Of a stretch of DNA of 64,000 nt, positions 40,522 to 58,977 are shown one piece after another. Under the pieces are notes generated by a model, which was given only the letters and a program-made list of their open reading frames with translations, was not told the DNA's origin and searched no databases. Source of the DNA: Eleginops maclovinus (taxonomy: Eukaryota; Chordata; Actinopteri; Perciformes; Eleginopidae). Positions within the stretch are counted from its first letter, which is position 1. Each line of letters opens with the position of its first letter. The DNA is taken from positions 10,167,001 to 10,231,000 of the forward strand of contig NC_086352.1 of NCBI RefSeq assembly GCF_036324505.1, written 5' to 3'. Made by a program: the position numbers and the translations under genes.

Positions 40522-43500
40522 TTAAAGTATATGTAGCAGAAACATAGACTGTAACCCCTGAGCTTGCTAAGGTAGCTGTTATGGTCAGGAAAATCGCTTA
40601 GCTGCTTGAGGCTTAGTGGTAGAAAATAAATATATAGGAGGGATGTATTTATTTGTTTGCTTTCACCTAATTATCGGGTTGGAATGCTTTTGTCTCGTTG
40701 TCTGTGTGAAAACTGGGTATTTTTTGGTGCTGATACGCACAAGAGAGCATGCTTTCTAACGCTGAGCTGCTACTCGTGATTGATTCTCAAATTAGATTAA
40801 AAGCAAAGCTAATGAATATACCTGGAAATAAACAGAATGTCTGATCATCTCGAGTGAAGTGCTCTTCAGCGGTGTGTGGACTGCAGCGGCTTGTGACTGA
40901 TTGTGAAAAAGCGTCTTTATAGCAAATATAGTAATTTGATTAGCTGCCTCTGCAGACTCCTAAGTAGGCCTTTAGAGGAAGCACATTACTCTTCCAAGCT
41001 CCCAGAGGCGGGACCCCAAGCAGCAACCGTGCCTCTTTGGAAACATTTCAATAAAGTTTCATTAATGTCAGGCCTGTATGGTGGGAAAAGCACTCCTGCA
41101 CTGTCTCTCCTTTCGACGCAAAGCCAATTTTCCGTCTGCCTAATCTGCTTGGTAGATACAGAACCCAGCAGTCGGTCTTCACATGAGGCCTAGAATGAAT
41201 TGTAACCAGATTTGCGCTTGCTTCTAAGAAACAAGAAAGGATCGCATTGATAGGAACTACATTTTGTCAACATAGGAGTAGTGATCACGCTTGTTTAAAT
41301 ACACTGCCTTCAGGGAGTGTTTCTTGTATGCTCGAAATGAGGGCCAAGTTTTTGTAGAACGACAGCATTACAGACAGAGATAAGGTGGAGGAGATATCAG
41401 CAGAGGCAATGAGGCTCAGCGTGCAGAGTTTGGGTTTTACATGAACACTTTTCCATCCAACGGTGAGTGAACATACTGCAAACGTATGCCTGAAGAAAGA
41501 TAACAACAAATAGTGTCCCGTCATCGTTTGTCTCCCCTCGCCCTGCTTCTTTGTACTGGCTTTCTGTCTTTACAATAGTGGCATTCTTTCTTTTTTAATA
41601 CAACAAAGAACAAAAGAGCAATAGCTGCAAAAATAAAAAGCCTTTTGAAAACCTAAGAGCTGCTAAGCTGTGGGTTGTATTAGGTTATCAGTAGCTGAAA
41701 TCCCTTGTGGCGTGAGACATAAATCACACACGTCAGTCCTCTCTCTCTCTTTCTTTCTTTTCTCCTCCTTCATTCTGCAGCCTGCTGACTTTTCTGGCAG
41801 TCTCAAGGGGGCTTCAACCTTGGCTAGCTCGTGACGCATAAAATCCTTCCTGGACCAGCCATGACATTAATATCATATTGCTGTCTGCACTCATTCAGCC
41901 AGAGTGAGATTGGTGTTTACATTCGTCATGTAAATGTCTAAAGGTGTTTATCTGGTTATCGCCTGGCAAAATCATCAATCTGCTGTTATATTGCTTTTGA
42001 TTCTGGTTCTAAAGTGCGAACACTGGATGTGTAGTCTGCTCAAAATGCACACAGCAATGAAGCAGGCCGTTTCCATTAATATGTCCAATATTACCAATTT
42101 CCATCCATGCTCAAATTTCAACTAATCAAATTCAGATTTCTTCTGGTCAGCCGTTGTGTCAGCCCAAACTCTCCATTAGAATTTCAGGAGGAGAATTGTT
42201 GTATATGTTCTTACTTCTAATGGAAAACTGAAAGCCAATTGAATCGTAATCCTGCAAACGCCGGCTCCGTCAAGATCTAGTATTGAGCCAAAGTGGCAGG
42301 TGCCTGTTATAGCCTCCCTCCTCTGCTAATGTTCCCCCTCTATTCCCACTGATTTGAAGTCAGCTTCATCGCCGGAGAGCTGCAGTGCATTTCAAAAAGT
42401 CTCTCTCCTTTGCGAGCTGCCAGAGCGCTGGCAGGTGTAAGACATGGCCAACCTGGGATCTGAGCTGTGGAATGAAAGTAATTGAGTGAATTCTCTCGCT
42501 GTGGTGCAGACCAGTAAAAGACCCCGCTACCATCCGGGACTCGGCCTAAGCCTGCGAGGTGGCTTTGTGAGATTCATATGGGCTTACACCGTGGCTTAGC
42601 AGGGACCCGATGGATTGAAGCAATGCAGTCTGGTGCTGAGGGGAAATTTTTGCTTTCATGACAAGTGTGGCTTGGCTGCAGTCCTGACACAACCTGGCAT
42701 TCCACAAGGCAGATGGTGTTTCCCCAGGCGACACTGCCGCTCTCTAGCACCCCTCTCCTCACTTCCCTATGCTCCTCCTGCTGTCGAGCAGTCATTAGTG
42801 CAGTGGGACAGGAAGGACACATTGAGAAGATTTGGAAATATTAACCACCTCCTCCAGCCAAACATGAACTGCGCTGCAGGGGCCGCGCGACGACACCCTC
42901 GATTATTTTGTTGATGGTTCAAATCCCAAAATGCCAAGAAGGGATCTGTGTGGGCTGAAGTTAATGACAATGCTTCTTGCTAATGGTTGACAATAAAATC
43001 ATCTGTTCACAACGAAGCTGCACAATTTGGAAAGAATAACTAATTGCGATTGGATATTGGACGATCGTTTTTGAAGCATTTTTTCACAGCAGCAATGAGA
43101 AATATATTAAAATGATCATGGTGGGATGTTTATTTAAGATGATTTGTACCAAACTAGGATTTTTTGAAGTCTCTAGCATACTGTTTCGAGGCCAGGACTT
43201 CTCTGCAGTGTCACAATACTTCATTCAGGTATTTTCACATATTTTACCATTAATAAATCAGTCCATATTGTCATTTTGATACATTTCCATTGATTGTGCA
43301 GGTCTAAGTTCACATTACTGGTGTGTAAAGGTATGCATGGGAAATAAAATAAAGAGGGGGATGCTGAAGCAGTTGAGAAAGTCCCCATTCATAAAAGATT
43401 CCTGAACTTCCTTGATGTTTTAACAGTTTCCCAATATTTCAAAATGAAAGTAAAACTGGAAAGAGGCCAGGTGACTACTTTCTTTCTATTTCGATTTTAT

Positions 43501-46151
43501 CCGAGGGCAGTCAAACTGGTGACTGGTTTGTCATCAGCTTAAACTGGCTTTTTATGGGAAAAGAAAAGTTGACAGGCCGTGCCTACACGAGCCAGGTGCT
43601 GAAATGAGCTTTTGCGGCCCTGCTCTGAGCTAATTATACACATGCCTGTAAAATGTAAATGCTGTTTTTGTAGTGCTAGCTGTTTCATGGCGAGCCTTCA
43701 CTGCCATATTTAAGTATACAGGGACATCATTAAGACATTGTTAGCAGGTGTTTTGAGAGCAGAGTGCAGATATTTTCTTTGGTTTTCCTATTGCATATTG
43801 TCTTTTCATGGTTCAAAACTGAATATTTTAAGTGAAAGAGATGAAAGGCTTATTCCAAATACTGGCTTAGCCTCTGAAAAGGTAATTTAAAAAGAGCCGA
43901 TCGACTGATTGGGATTCCTACTTTTCCTGATGAGAAATATCAGACCTTTTGTACTTACTGATTTATCCTGATTATGATTGTTTGAGGGTGGCTAAAGAAC
44001 AAATACTTTGACTTTAATTGAAGTGATTATTTGCCATCTATTACCATGCTACTTTACATATGACCAAACCAACATTTCCAAGCCACAAATATTCACCACT
44101 TCTGGACAGCAGGCCTGAAGCTAAAAGCAAAGTGATTGCTATTTGATTGGTAAATAAAAGCTTTGCTTGGTTTGTTTTTTATGAATGATGGATTTTAATC
44201 CCAACACACAACTGTGTCTGATGCAATCAGAAGTTTTGTTTTATTTTTATGACACACCCCACCCTTTTTATTGTCCAACATTATGTCAACAGGAAAGGCA
44301 AAGGATGATGTCATGTGTTTGGAGTGGCTCTCCGCACGTAACTCAATACTTGATTGCAATGATTTCCTGAAACATGCCCAAACTTACTTACTACTCATTA
44401 ATGTGCATAACACGGGTAAGGCGGTCTAGGTTGAAGGTGTAATCTCTGCTGAAACCGCAAATATGTAAACCATCCTTTTTCATCTGATGCTTCTGGAGAG
44501 AATGTGCGATGAAGCGTTTGGAGTGTTTTATCACATTTGCGGGCTACGGTCTCAAACCTCGAGCCACTCTGCTACAGTATGTGGACCGCAGTCAAATGGC
44601 CACTGGCCCTCATCCCTCCCATTTAGGTGATTCATATGTTTTTTCAGTGAGGGTGACTTATTCTTAGGTTCGGGCTGTGTTTGCAGTGACTGTATCATAG
44701 CATCATGCCAAGATGACTGAGTTACTATCCAACAAGGTGCGACTCTGTGGCTTCCATGCATAACATGTGCAGACTTTTGGGGTCTCTGGGGCTGCACACA
44801 TGTTGCTTATCTGAATTGTAATTACATTTTGGAGTGAATTATGTATACTGCTGTGGCACAAAAACAAACTAGGACAATGTTTGTATTGGATGTTTCTCAC
44901 AGAAGCAAAACATTTGAGGAACCCATAATTATGCTGTGGCAGAAACAAGTCCTAGTTATTTTCCCCAAAACAGATGGAGAGGGAGCATTGAGGAAGGTGG
45001 ATTTAACACACAGTAGCAGCTATGAAACACATCCGCGCTGCTCACCTCCCATGCTATTATTGCCTAATCCATGTATAGTGGAGATGATCTGTGCAGGAAT
45101 ATACCTGCCAGCATTCCTCCGTCACTAAGCGGCTTACACATGATAGCTAGGGAACCTTTTAGCATCTTTTGACACTTGACCTCGATCAGTACTGCAAAAA
45201 TGTTGGTGCTTTCCCAAGTGAAGTAAAATACCAGAGCTGGTAGTGGTGTATCTGTACATTTGACTTGCTTCCTGAAGGCTTGACAGGTGTGTGTGTGTGC
45301 ACTCTCACGGGTGGGCATACGGGGTAACTTCTGGGAAATGTGGCAGAGATGGACCGTGGTTGGTCTCAGGAAAGCTCGCTCGGTTTGGAGGAACACGGCG
45401 GGCACGAGGTTTGGTCCAGTTTACCCCGCCCGGCCCCTGTCCACCGTTTGGGAGACGAGCTTATTTATAATGAGAACAAATCCCTTCCCCTCACACATGA
45501 CTCATAGGGTGTAATCCAGGCATTCAGCCCACATGCTCTCTTAGGTGTGTGCATAAGAATTTGCTTCTTTTTTTTTTAAATCCCTAGACAGAAACGTTTC
45601 CAAGTTACAGAACATGCGGTGCCCTTCACGTCTTCCCACTGCCTAGCAGGAATAGACTCTCAGGAGCCTCAACAGAGTTCATTTTCTATCAGCAGGCCCA
45701 AACCCCTACAGGCACTCCCCCTCATTAGATGGACGGATGTCTCAGATGGGAGCCTGTTTCCCTTCAAATAGAAGATCTTGACTTTTGAAGCGGTGTCCTG
45801 GTAGATGGAGCAAACATTTCAGGGAAACAAATATCCCCCCCAAGGCACTATATCTGCGGACTGCTCCCTCAAGGCTCCGGCTGTATTTCTGGGTCCCGGG
45901 ACGTCCACCTAATTGCCATCTTCTGCACAAACTGCTCAGCAAAAGAGCAAGACTGCAATTAGCAATGGCTCGCCGCCAGCTCAGTGAAAAATCTGCCAAA
46001 TTGTTTCTCTTAAGAAAGTTGAGCAGTTGTGGTCTTTCTTTTCCTCTACTTTTGAAATGTAGGCCTGTCACTATCATATAATTAGGCCGACCAGCAGTAG
46101 CAGAGAGCGTGCTGGAAGGCTAAAAGCCGAGGCATTGTGGTGGTGTGCTGA

Positions 46152-49708
<3,557 letters not shown>

Positions 49709-49728
49709 AGATCAGGGGATGTCAGCAG
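49709..49728 (+). CDS. shf: Probable 20-nt shf microexon (EIRGCQQ)
   Basis: Exon 2 ends in phase 1 after MMA plus one G. The pyrimidine-rich acceptor ending TTACCAG at 49708 is followed by AGATCAGGGGATGTCAGCAG and a GTACTC donor at 49729. Joined, this reads E-I-R-G-C-Q-Q and ends in phase 0. Human SHF continues MMAEIRG and a few residues later ends in Gln just before the LYDTPYEP segment, so the four-residue match sits in the exact expected place and phase. The exon cannot extend far, since the frame stops seven codons later. It lacks the mid-length residues seen in human SHF, and the donor is only moderate. I estimate about a one percent chance of a random EIRG-type acceptor match in an intron this size. 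Confidence 0.62.
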
Positions 49729-50460
49729 GTACTCTGCAGAGACACACTGTGACTAAGCTGTTCCATGAATGCTTAAAAAAATAGTCTTCATAACCATCTC
49801 ATTTATAGGAGGTTTGTTCAGCAATAATTCAGTGGGAACAAGTGGGAATCTTGCTTGTGAAAACATACATTTTTATTTAGAAAGTTGCAGTGAATATGGA
49901 TTAGAGCCTCCATATGTACATGGTTTTACTGGTTACCATAAATCTTTTGAATGCAGAGACTTTTTCTTCCAAACGTTAAGGTTAATGAGCTCAATTGGTA
50001 CCCGATGCAGCCGTCTGCGCAGGCGCTTTCTGTACAAGTCTGTGATTAGCAAGTATGAAGTCAGCTTTAACTCGTATGCCAATTTAACAAAAGGCTTTTG
50101 TTTTAACAGCTTTTTTTTATGAGCCATTCCAGCCTCCTGAGTTAACTTGATTGATTATCATGCTTTACAATGTATCATCTACAAGCAATATGAAATACAA
50201 GCTACAGGAAGGCCATTAGCTCTCTATGGAGGACAAAACGCTTGTAGCACAATAATCTCCACCGACCATAAACGTCCAATCAGATGTCTGCGTATCCTAT
50301 CTTTTCCTGCTGATTTAATTCCATTTACTGCAGAATGAATTATGTAAGGACATCCTTCCAGTCTTTCAAAAGCTATCCTCTATAACTTTACTGTCCAGGT
50401 TATTTCACGGCACACCGTTGTCTGCGTTTGTTCCTTGTAGCTCTTCCTCCATCCATGTAA

Positions 50461-50568
50461 CCATGTATGTTGAGTTGTTGGAGGAGCATGGGATATAAGA
50501 TTTTCATTGCCAACATATACGTTGTATAAGCTGTGCATATGACAAATAAAACCTTGAAACCTTGAAAT
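50461..50568 (-). repeat. 108-bp interspersed repeat, copy B (inverted)
   Basis: The reverse complement reads TTTCAAGGTTTCAAGG, then TTTTATTTGTCATATGCACA, GGCAATGAAAATCTTAT and CTCCTCCAACAACTC. It matches copy A at 17613-17720 with about 8-10 differences. Confidence 0.85.
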
Positions 50569-51297
50569 CCTTTTTTCTGGAACAGGAATTTGAAAGCATA
50601 CAGATTAGAGCTGAAATAATCACTTATCATCACAATCAATTAGCTTTTTAATCAATGAGTTGATGGAGTGCCATAAAATGGCAGGAATTTTGACGTATTG
50701 GATACAAAAAAATATCGAAATACTGATTGTTTTCTGGATTGAGGTAAAAAAAACAACAATATGTCTATACTATTTACCACAGGGTTATTATGCTCAGAAC
50801 CTAAGAGGTATCAAGAACCGATACCCAGCCCTATTTCAAAATAAATGTTTTAACCAAATAAGACATTTTTAAGGCGTCATGTTTGGCACTGTCAAGGTGT
50901 GGGACCATTTATTGATGTTTCGTAGACTGAACACTGAGTGATGAATTGAGCAGATAATTTAGTTTTCAAAAGTAATTGGTAATTGCAACCCTTTAGACCA
51001 TAATGGTGATCGCTGCATAAATGCACAAAGCACTGAGACCCCGCCCACAGTGGATTAAAACAAAATGAACAATTAACCGCATGCATTTATTTTTAAACAT
51101 GTGTTACTATAGTGGAAAGTAAAATTCAGTTTGAACCGGATGTGTTGATTTACAAATACAATTATAGTTCCTTGATTACACAATATTCACACCTTTGACA
51201 CACAAACACACAAATAGACCACACAGTGGGAGGTGTGGCATGTAAGGCCTGAGGGCGAGACGTGCCACAGCCGTTTACATAACAGAGTGCAGTCCTG

Positions 51298-51446
<149 letters not shown>

Positions 51447-52190
51447 AGAACTACATGTCTCCCGCTCCCAAGAGCCATCCTTAGTGAGGTTGAGCCGACT
51501 GATTTATGGGCCTGCCGGAGGGGCATGTCACGACTTCCTTAACCTGAAAAGCAGGCCCCACCCCCGCTAAGCTGCTCCGCTCTGGCCCCGGCTGCACCTG
51601 CAGTTGTGTGAAGACGTGTGCGGGGCCACTCTGTCTTGGTTTCCTGCGTGTGTGTTTCCTAAGTGCCTCGAATGTTTGTCATGTCTACACGCGTCAGCTA
51701 CTGCATGTGCTGGCTTTGTATCCGTGTTAGTGTGTCGAACGTGTGTGTGAGATCCTGAGAGAGGACCTCCCCTCATTGTCAGATGGTCTTCTGGCATGTT
51801 GAGCTATTGTGCTGAAGAAGTAAATGTTGCATGTATGTCGGGCGATATGGCCTTTGAATAAATCATATTGGAATTTTGTAGTGCAATAATTTAAGTGTAG
51901 TTCCGTCTAATTTTCAGTTCATAGTAGTGCAGTGAATGGAATATTAAATAAAATATAAATGTACAATGTAACGTGTCAAGTGAGAATGTTGTGTTCCAGT
52001 TAACAAAGAGAGGCTATATATCAAATTATACATTTCTTACATTTTTGTAAGATTGTCTTGGCGGGGAGCATACCAATTACTAAACTAACATTTAAATAGA
52101 TAAACTATCTCGGGATATTCATGATGCCTAACCCCGCCACTACTGTGTATAAAATAACAAATAAAAATTGAAATAGGATAAAGAAATATT

Positions 52191-52350
52191 AGATATACTT
52201 TAATTGATCCCACAAATGTATGGTCATAGTGCAACAGCAGGAGAGATTGTAGCAGGAAAGAGTTCACACAGATAATAAAACAACAATATAACAAGAAATA
52301 AAAACATGCGAGCAACATTATATATTAAATCAATATTAAATGCATCAAAA
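52191..52350 (+). repeat. Retroelement-like tail fragment
   Basis: AGATATACTTTAATTGATCC followed by GTGCAACAGCAGGAGAGATT and AT-rich AACAAGAAATAAAAAC resembles the widespread fish repeat tail with ACTTTATTGATCCC. Boundaries are approximate and the family is unassigned. Confidence 0.5.
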
Positions 52351-52424
52351 GTGAAAGTCTCAGCATTCAGTCGTCTTTTTGTATCTTTCCCACAAATAAA
52401 TACACGCAGATACAATCATGACCT

Positions 52425-52526
<102 letters not shown>

Positions 52527-55500
52527 CTTCAGCTGTCAGCATGGCCATTCCCTGCATACCTCAACACAAGCAGCGAAACCAAGTCACAAGAAGAGCTCTC
52601 GGAAGAAAAAGCTCAAATGGACTCTGAATGTGACTCATTCTCCTCCGCTTTGCTCCTCTCTGCGCTCATACATTGTTGGATCTGTTGAGACTTGTTAGAC
52701 TGACATGTGCAAGAAGGGGTTTGGCTAGTACTGCACTCTCAATGAACACACTCTCGCCATCGTCATACTCCCAGACGACCATGTGAGAGATTTCCCACAG
52801 TGCAGAGGAGGCCTGCTGAGCAAACATCTTGTATGATTGAGCCCTAAAGAAGAGACACGCTCCCGCCAAGTCTTCAAGCCATGACGCTGCATTCAAAGTG
52901 TGTGATTTGTGTGAATGTGCGTGGGGGTATTAGACAAAAAAAAAACCTTTGGTGTGAAAAACTTTACGCCACTGGTGAATTTATTACAAACAGTGTCAAA
53001 CTTGTAACATCAATTTGTCCTTATCCCATCTTTCAGGTCATGCTCCTTCATTTAGCGTCAGGAAAGTTGTGCAAGGAAGTGTCCTCGATGTTTTCCATAA
53101 TGGTTGACTCATGGTAGATGGGAATTTACCATTTCTCTCCCTCTTTCTGAGAGATGTGCTGGGAAATGTCTCCGGGCACTGGCACCACGTGTTGCTCTCC
53201 CAGTGATATGTAGCGTAGCATCCAGTGCCAAGGAGATGAGTCATTAGCCATGGAGTTGATTATTTCAATTACTCATGATAGCGTGGTACTAAGCCCCGTG
53301 TTGGATCCAAAGTATAAATGCCAGGAATTTTACTAGTTTGGCTAAGTCCTGAGTGGGTGAGAGGACAAGTTCAGAGACGTTTGCTGAAAGAGGGATGACG
53401 AAGGGAAAGGAAAAGTAGTATCAAGACAGAAAGAGAGTGGAAAAAAGAACCACGCTGCCAAGTCGAGAAGAGAAAAGTATAGAGAGCAACCTAAAGGCAG
53501 AGCGAGTGGGAACAAATTCATGTTTCAGCACCCGTATGTGAGTTTATGGGGACATTTTAAGAGAAAAGAATGGAGGCATGGTGTGCTGAATGGTTTCCAT
53601 CTCCTCCTCACTCACTCACTCACAGGAGTGAGAACTCACCCCAGGCGACAGCAGGTACATGTGGCGGCACATTTCTTGGCCTGTAACCCTGCTTTTATTG
53701 CCCAGAGCTGTGACTGGAGGCATATCCGGAGCATGCACCGACAATGGCACTTCTCAAAGGTGTTTTTTTTATAAAGCTGTTCTGGAAGTCAGTGCTGTTA
53801 GTGTAGGGATTTTGGTTTACAGTGTCGTAAGTATGACATAATGCTGCAGCTATCCGATCATCTAAGGTTTATTTCACGTCTAACATGGGGATTGTTTCAG
53901 AATTATCTCAGCAACACACTCATGCATTACCCCAGCTGATTATGGACAGCTATAAATAAGCATGGACTGTAAGGCCAGTAGCTGAAAACTGGACAGGGAG
54001 GTGAATAATTAACACCCTGCTCTTTTATCTCATGGCTCACAAATATTGTGATGTGTAATAGGGCCATGCAAACTCGCCACTGCTCTTTTTACCAGCTTAA
54101 ATTAATTAAAACTGTAATTTTTAACACCAGCTATTATTTATTTTCATACAATTTGCACAGACAAGTTAAGGGACTTCAATAGTTTTATGTGGTTTCTTTT
54201 ATTATGTAAATTATAGACTTGGGGGGGCACTTAAAATGACAATAATTCAGAAAAATACATTAAAAAAAAGTATGTTGTGGTTAAAATATGTCCGTAATAT
54301 CTCCCTTTTTATATCACAGAATAATGAGGAACATCAACAAACAATATCAATACAATTCAATGAAACAATAGAGCACATAAAGTGTTTATTATGCTGTTGC
54401 ACAACATGTGTGGGAAGTCTCCATAGGAGACACTTTGTTTAGCAGGAAGTCTGTTTAAAGAGCCATGAGGGCAGTGACACATAAAGCATCTGAATCGAAA
54501 TTTACTGCATCCTCCAAAATAACATAACTTCACATAAAAAAAACTTGAAATCACATCTTAAAAAGAACTGCTACTTAATTACCAAGCCAGCATGCATGTA
54601 GTAGCCTAAAAATGCAATATTTATTTATGTTTTGGGCTGTATTCAAGATTTGCAAATGACTTTTGGTTACTAAGCGGCCAGGAAAGGTCCCCAAAATAAA
54701 AAGTGTAAATACATTGTGGCTCTGCTGCAGCACTAGCTAAGTTCAGGCCTCAAAGGTGCAGCATATATGTGTTTAATGAAGACACCTTATAACACATTTT
54801 AAAATCGTCGTATTTGATATGTCTCCTCGTAGTTGACAACATGGCTCCACGTTCACAACGCGTCTGCAATAATCGTATTTTCTCAAGATGTTCTATTCTC
54901 TACTGGCTGTTCAATTATTTAACAGAAAACAGTACACAGTTCCACCTCACTCCCTATTCGCTACGTCTTTGCCAAATTTGTCAGAAGCGAGCTACCCACT
55001 TGTCACATCTACATGATCCCACGAGAGATGAGTGACAGTTATTACGCTGTGATCTGACAGGGCACGGTACTGAGTGATGCAACACCGGCGCTCCGCAGTG
55101 CCAGAGCTGGTGTCAGGTGTTTTTATTTTTGGGCTTTTGTTGAATTTTCTTTTTTTATGTTTTAAAAAATGGTTTTGTCAACAAAAGTGTAATGAAAACA
55201 GAGCCGGAGGAAGAACAGCTAATGAGATCCTTGTGGAGTGAAACACAACTTAAAACTGTAGTTTAATTTAGCTGGAAAAGTCAGAAATGTCTCTAAAAAT
55301 ATTATTAAAATCAAGTTAAAGATGTGATATTGTGTCACTATACTCTGTTCATGGTGGCAGACTGGTTAAGCCTGATAGAATCTGTTCTAGACAAATATTA
55401 ACTAAGCTTTTCGCTACATATCTTTAAAATAACACACACTCTGTAAATGAGCAGTTTTCCTGTTTTCCTCGGTTTAAACCAGTGACTCAGCAGCACATCT

Positions 55501-56917
55501 CACCTCATTAACTGTTGAGAGTGGGAGGAACTGAAAACCAGTCATGACATTTCTTAGAACCATGTCGGGACTTTGTGTATTTGCGTTGCTTTGTAGCGCC
55601 AATATCCACTCCAAAGAAGAGAGGGGTTTCTATGTGATGCTGAGTGGCACTCACTGAGATGTGTAACTGTGGTCAGTTGGGGGAAAACATCCTGGCTAAA
55701 CTGATGGTTTCTAAATAGTTTTTGGTTGTTTAATGTGGCGTGTAGGGTCATCTGCTGAACCTGAAGAGCACGTAAAGTAGAGGACGTGGGAGGAGAGGGG
55801 AAGAGCAGGAAGATTGACGACTTATTGATGAAATGAGAAATCTCCAGCCCCAGCCTGATAACCTCCCTCCCCCTCACTTAGTGATGAACGCTGCCCTGCA
55901 CAGTAGCTCAGACTTGTCACACACAGCTTTGTGCATGGATTTATTGCTGGACAGCTGTTAATACGGCTGACATTTCCACATTTGACACATTCAATCTGGT
56001 CGGAGCACAGCACTACTTTTGCTGTTTAGGTTCTAACTGGTGTCTTAAATAAATGTTGAAGGTACACAGTTATGCTCACTATATGTATTGTGATTTGTTG
56101 AAATGACTTCCTTCACTGCAGAGGGCACATGCAGCCTGAATTGTACTCAGATTTATTTTGGTTGTATCACTTTTGATCAAAACATGATCACTTTCATATT
56201 CCCCCAACACAGCATGAGCACAAGGTTTAGAGCAGCTGGTTTTAGTGTAAGCAAGTTGGTGATGTCCACATTGCATTTCTGATTCAGACCATCCAATTAC
56301 AACAACTACATGATTTCTCTAAGGCTGACACTGAACTTTCATTTGGTGCTTAAACTGGCAGAATGGAAAAGAGAGCATTGCATTTGCTTTTACATTTAGA
56401 ACGCTGTCCTATCGCTCAGTTTGTTCCATCACTACACAGACCTCAGGAGCAGCAGTTGTCATGATTGCATCTGCTCATTTGACTGCAGTTAGGCAACCTT
56501 TACAACAAACTCTTTGAATGGGTATGCATTTCCACAACAAACTAGCTGCGCGCGTAGACACACACTCAAGCCAACACACACACACTCACACACGCACAGA
56601 ACAATAAGACAAGGCTGGCGGAGGAGTTGCTGTCTACTGGCAAGCACATTCTGCTGGCCCCCGATATCCTGCTGTGCCAGACTGTGCCAAGCCAAGGATG
56701 GATAGGATGGCAGACCGACTATCCATCCGTTACAGCTGAATGGGCCGGGGGAGGCGGGGCAATGCAGGTTAGGGAGTTGGCAGCCCCTCTGGTGCAGGTT
56801 GGAGGTCCTGAAGTCATTCATTTTAAAGGTAAGATTAACGACACCATTAATCCATGTCTGGGCCACTGCAGAGGAGGACAGAATTCATACCGGCTGCTGT
56901 CTAACTGAACGCCTGCA

Positions 56918-57035
<118 letters not shown>

Positions 57036-58977
57036 GGTCTGTATGCACACACACTGATACAGATAAATGCATACACAGCTGTTATACACACACTTGTGTC
57101 ATTTCATATGTCGAGTATCCATCTGATCTGAAGTTGTAGTGGAACGAAAGGCTGCAGCTTGGGTCTTTGTTCAGGCAGTAACTTGACAGAGGTAATAGAC
57201 AGAGATAGGATGACAGACTTGGTGAATATAGACGGGGACGTGGCTGGTGATCTGATTGCAGATTTTTTTTAACGGTGGTTACAGTCTGGCTGGAGTGGGA
57301 ATCTGGCCTGTTGACACTCTCGTCAGAGAGAGCTTCTAGGTGTGAGTGTATGCTAGTGGGCGGCTACCACTCTGCAGCTGTTGAAGGACACGACGGGAAC
57401 AGATGGGCACACACATAAAAACAGAGACAGATAAACACTCACGGGGACACACATGCACAGTCCACTGAAACCAGTACAACGCATATCACAGTGAGCTGGG
57501 CTGTGTGGGAGGAGAAGTCACAAACATGCTACAGGAAATAAGTTTAGCAAGTCTAAGCAACATTGGACGCACAGGCTGTTCATCACAAAACTGTATGTTA
57601 TTGAATTAAAAACTCAATAAAATAGAAGCAGGGGAAACATTGCGTCTATTGTGTCGTCCTGAGGGACTGCTGTACAAACTGTGACAGGGATGTAGTCCAG
57701 GTTCAGAGCCAGTGTGTGTGGGAGTCGACCTCCTTGGTTAACGTCTCTGTTTTGGACACGTTCCTCTGCAGTCTGAGTGCATCAGGATCAATACCTCTCC
57801 ATTCACCTTGTCCTTGTGTTGTTTGATGACGCTTTTCAATCATAACCCACGACTCATCCCTTACTCTCACAAGAGGCTGTCCTGGACTCTTTGTGTGTGT
57901 GTGTGTGCGCTTGTGAGAGAGAGATTAAATAAAAGAACTAGAGGAGAGAAAGAAACTCAAGGGCAAATTCTCAAAGAATGAATTGTGGCTGCTGATAAAA
58001 CCATGAGCTGCACATCCCTTTCTGTCTACCCCGCCGCTCTCAGGATCTGATTTAGGAAAGACATGGCACTTCTATTTCACAGCACAAACATGCGCATAAA
58101 GTTTTGCAGCTGATTAAAATGTGACTTTTTATTTTGTCTGATTGCAGTTATCCATGTGAAAAAGTACTGATGCAGAGAGAAAACTGAAATGTTTTTTTAA
58201 GCTGCCGGTCCTGATTGATTAGGTAAAGAGGCTTTCATCAAAACTTCAGGCAAGGAATTTAAATGTGACGGAGAGAAAAACGCTTTTGGCATGTCAGTTT
58301 TTCAGTCCCCACCAATTCTCTGAAGACAAGCAAGAAATGATTTTCCTGCGTGAGGCTGTGAAGGCAGATCCTTGTGAATCGGTCTGTTTTTGGATTGGGT
58401 TTTGCTATGAGGCTCATTTGCATAGAAAGTGGCATATGATGTGCCAAACATACTGTATGCATATTACCTCATTTAAGAACAAAGCAGGAGCAAGGAAAAA
58501 CTATGTGTGTGTGTTTAGAGGGTCGCTAAAGCCAACTTTTCTGAATCAGGGCTTTGGTACGTACAAGAAACCAGCAAAGGTAGACAGAGAGTGTGCTTAC
58601 ATTGCACTTAATATACCAGTTACTGTCAGTCTGTGGATACCTGGAGGTCAGATTTCCCCCATATGCTCTAAGTTATATGCTTCCTGTCTTTCATTGGTTC
58701 AAACCATCTTACTTTAACGTCTAGTTACTTTCAGTAGGACTTTTCCTTTGCCGTTATTATATCTGAAAAAGCTATTGGCCAACCTGGTTTTACATGACCG
58801 AGAATAAAGGGGTGAGCCAATTGAAAACCCAATTATTGTATGTCAACACGCCAACTATGAAACAGAAAGAGGGACGAACAGAGGGCTGAAAAAAAGTTCA
58901 AGGCAACTCAAGATTTATGAGCACACACATGTTAATACCCCACTGACTTTCTATTTTGTTTGGGCACCTGTTGGGGT

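Noticed and set aside
44185..44370. Frame reading FYDTPHPF, resembling the LYDTPYEP motif expected in the next shf exon
   Set aside because: It lies before exon 2, in the wrong order; the flanking residues do not match and no acceptor in the right phase precedes it.
58265..58717. 150-codon plus-strand frame in presumed intron 3
   Set aside because: No recognisable motif and no agreement with the next expected shf segment; length compatible with chance.
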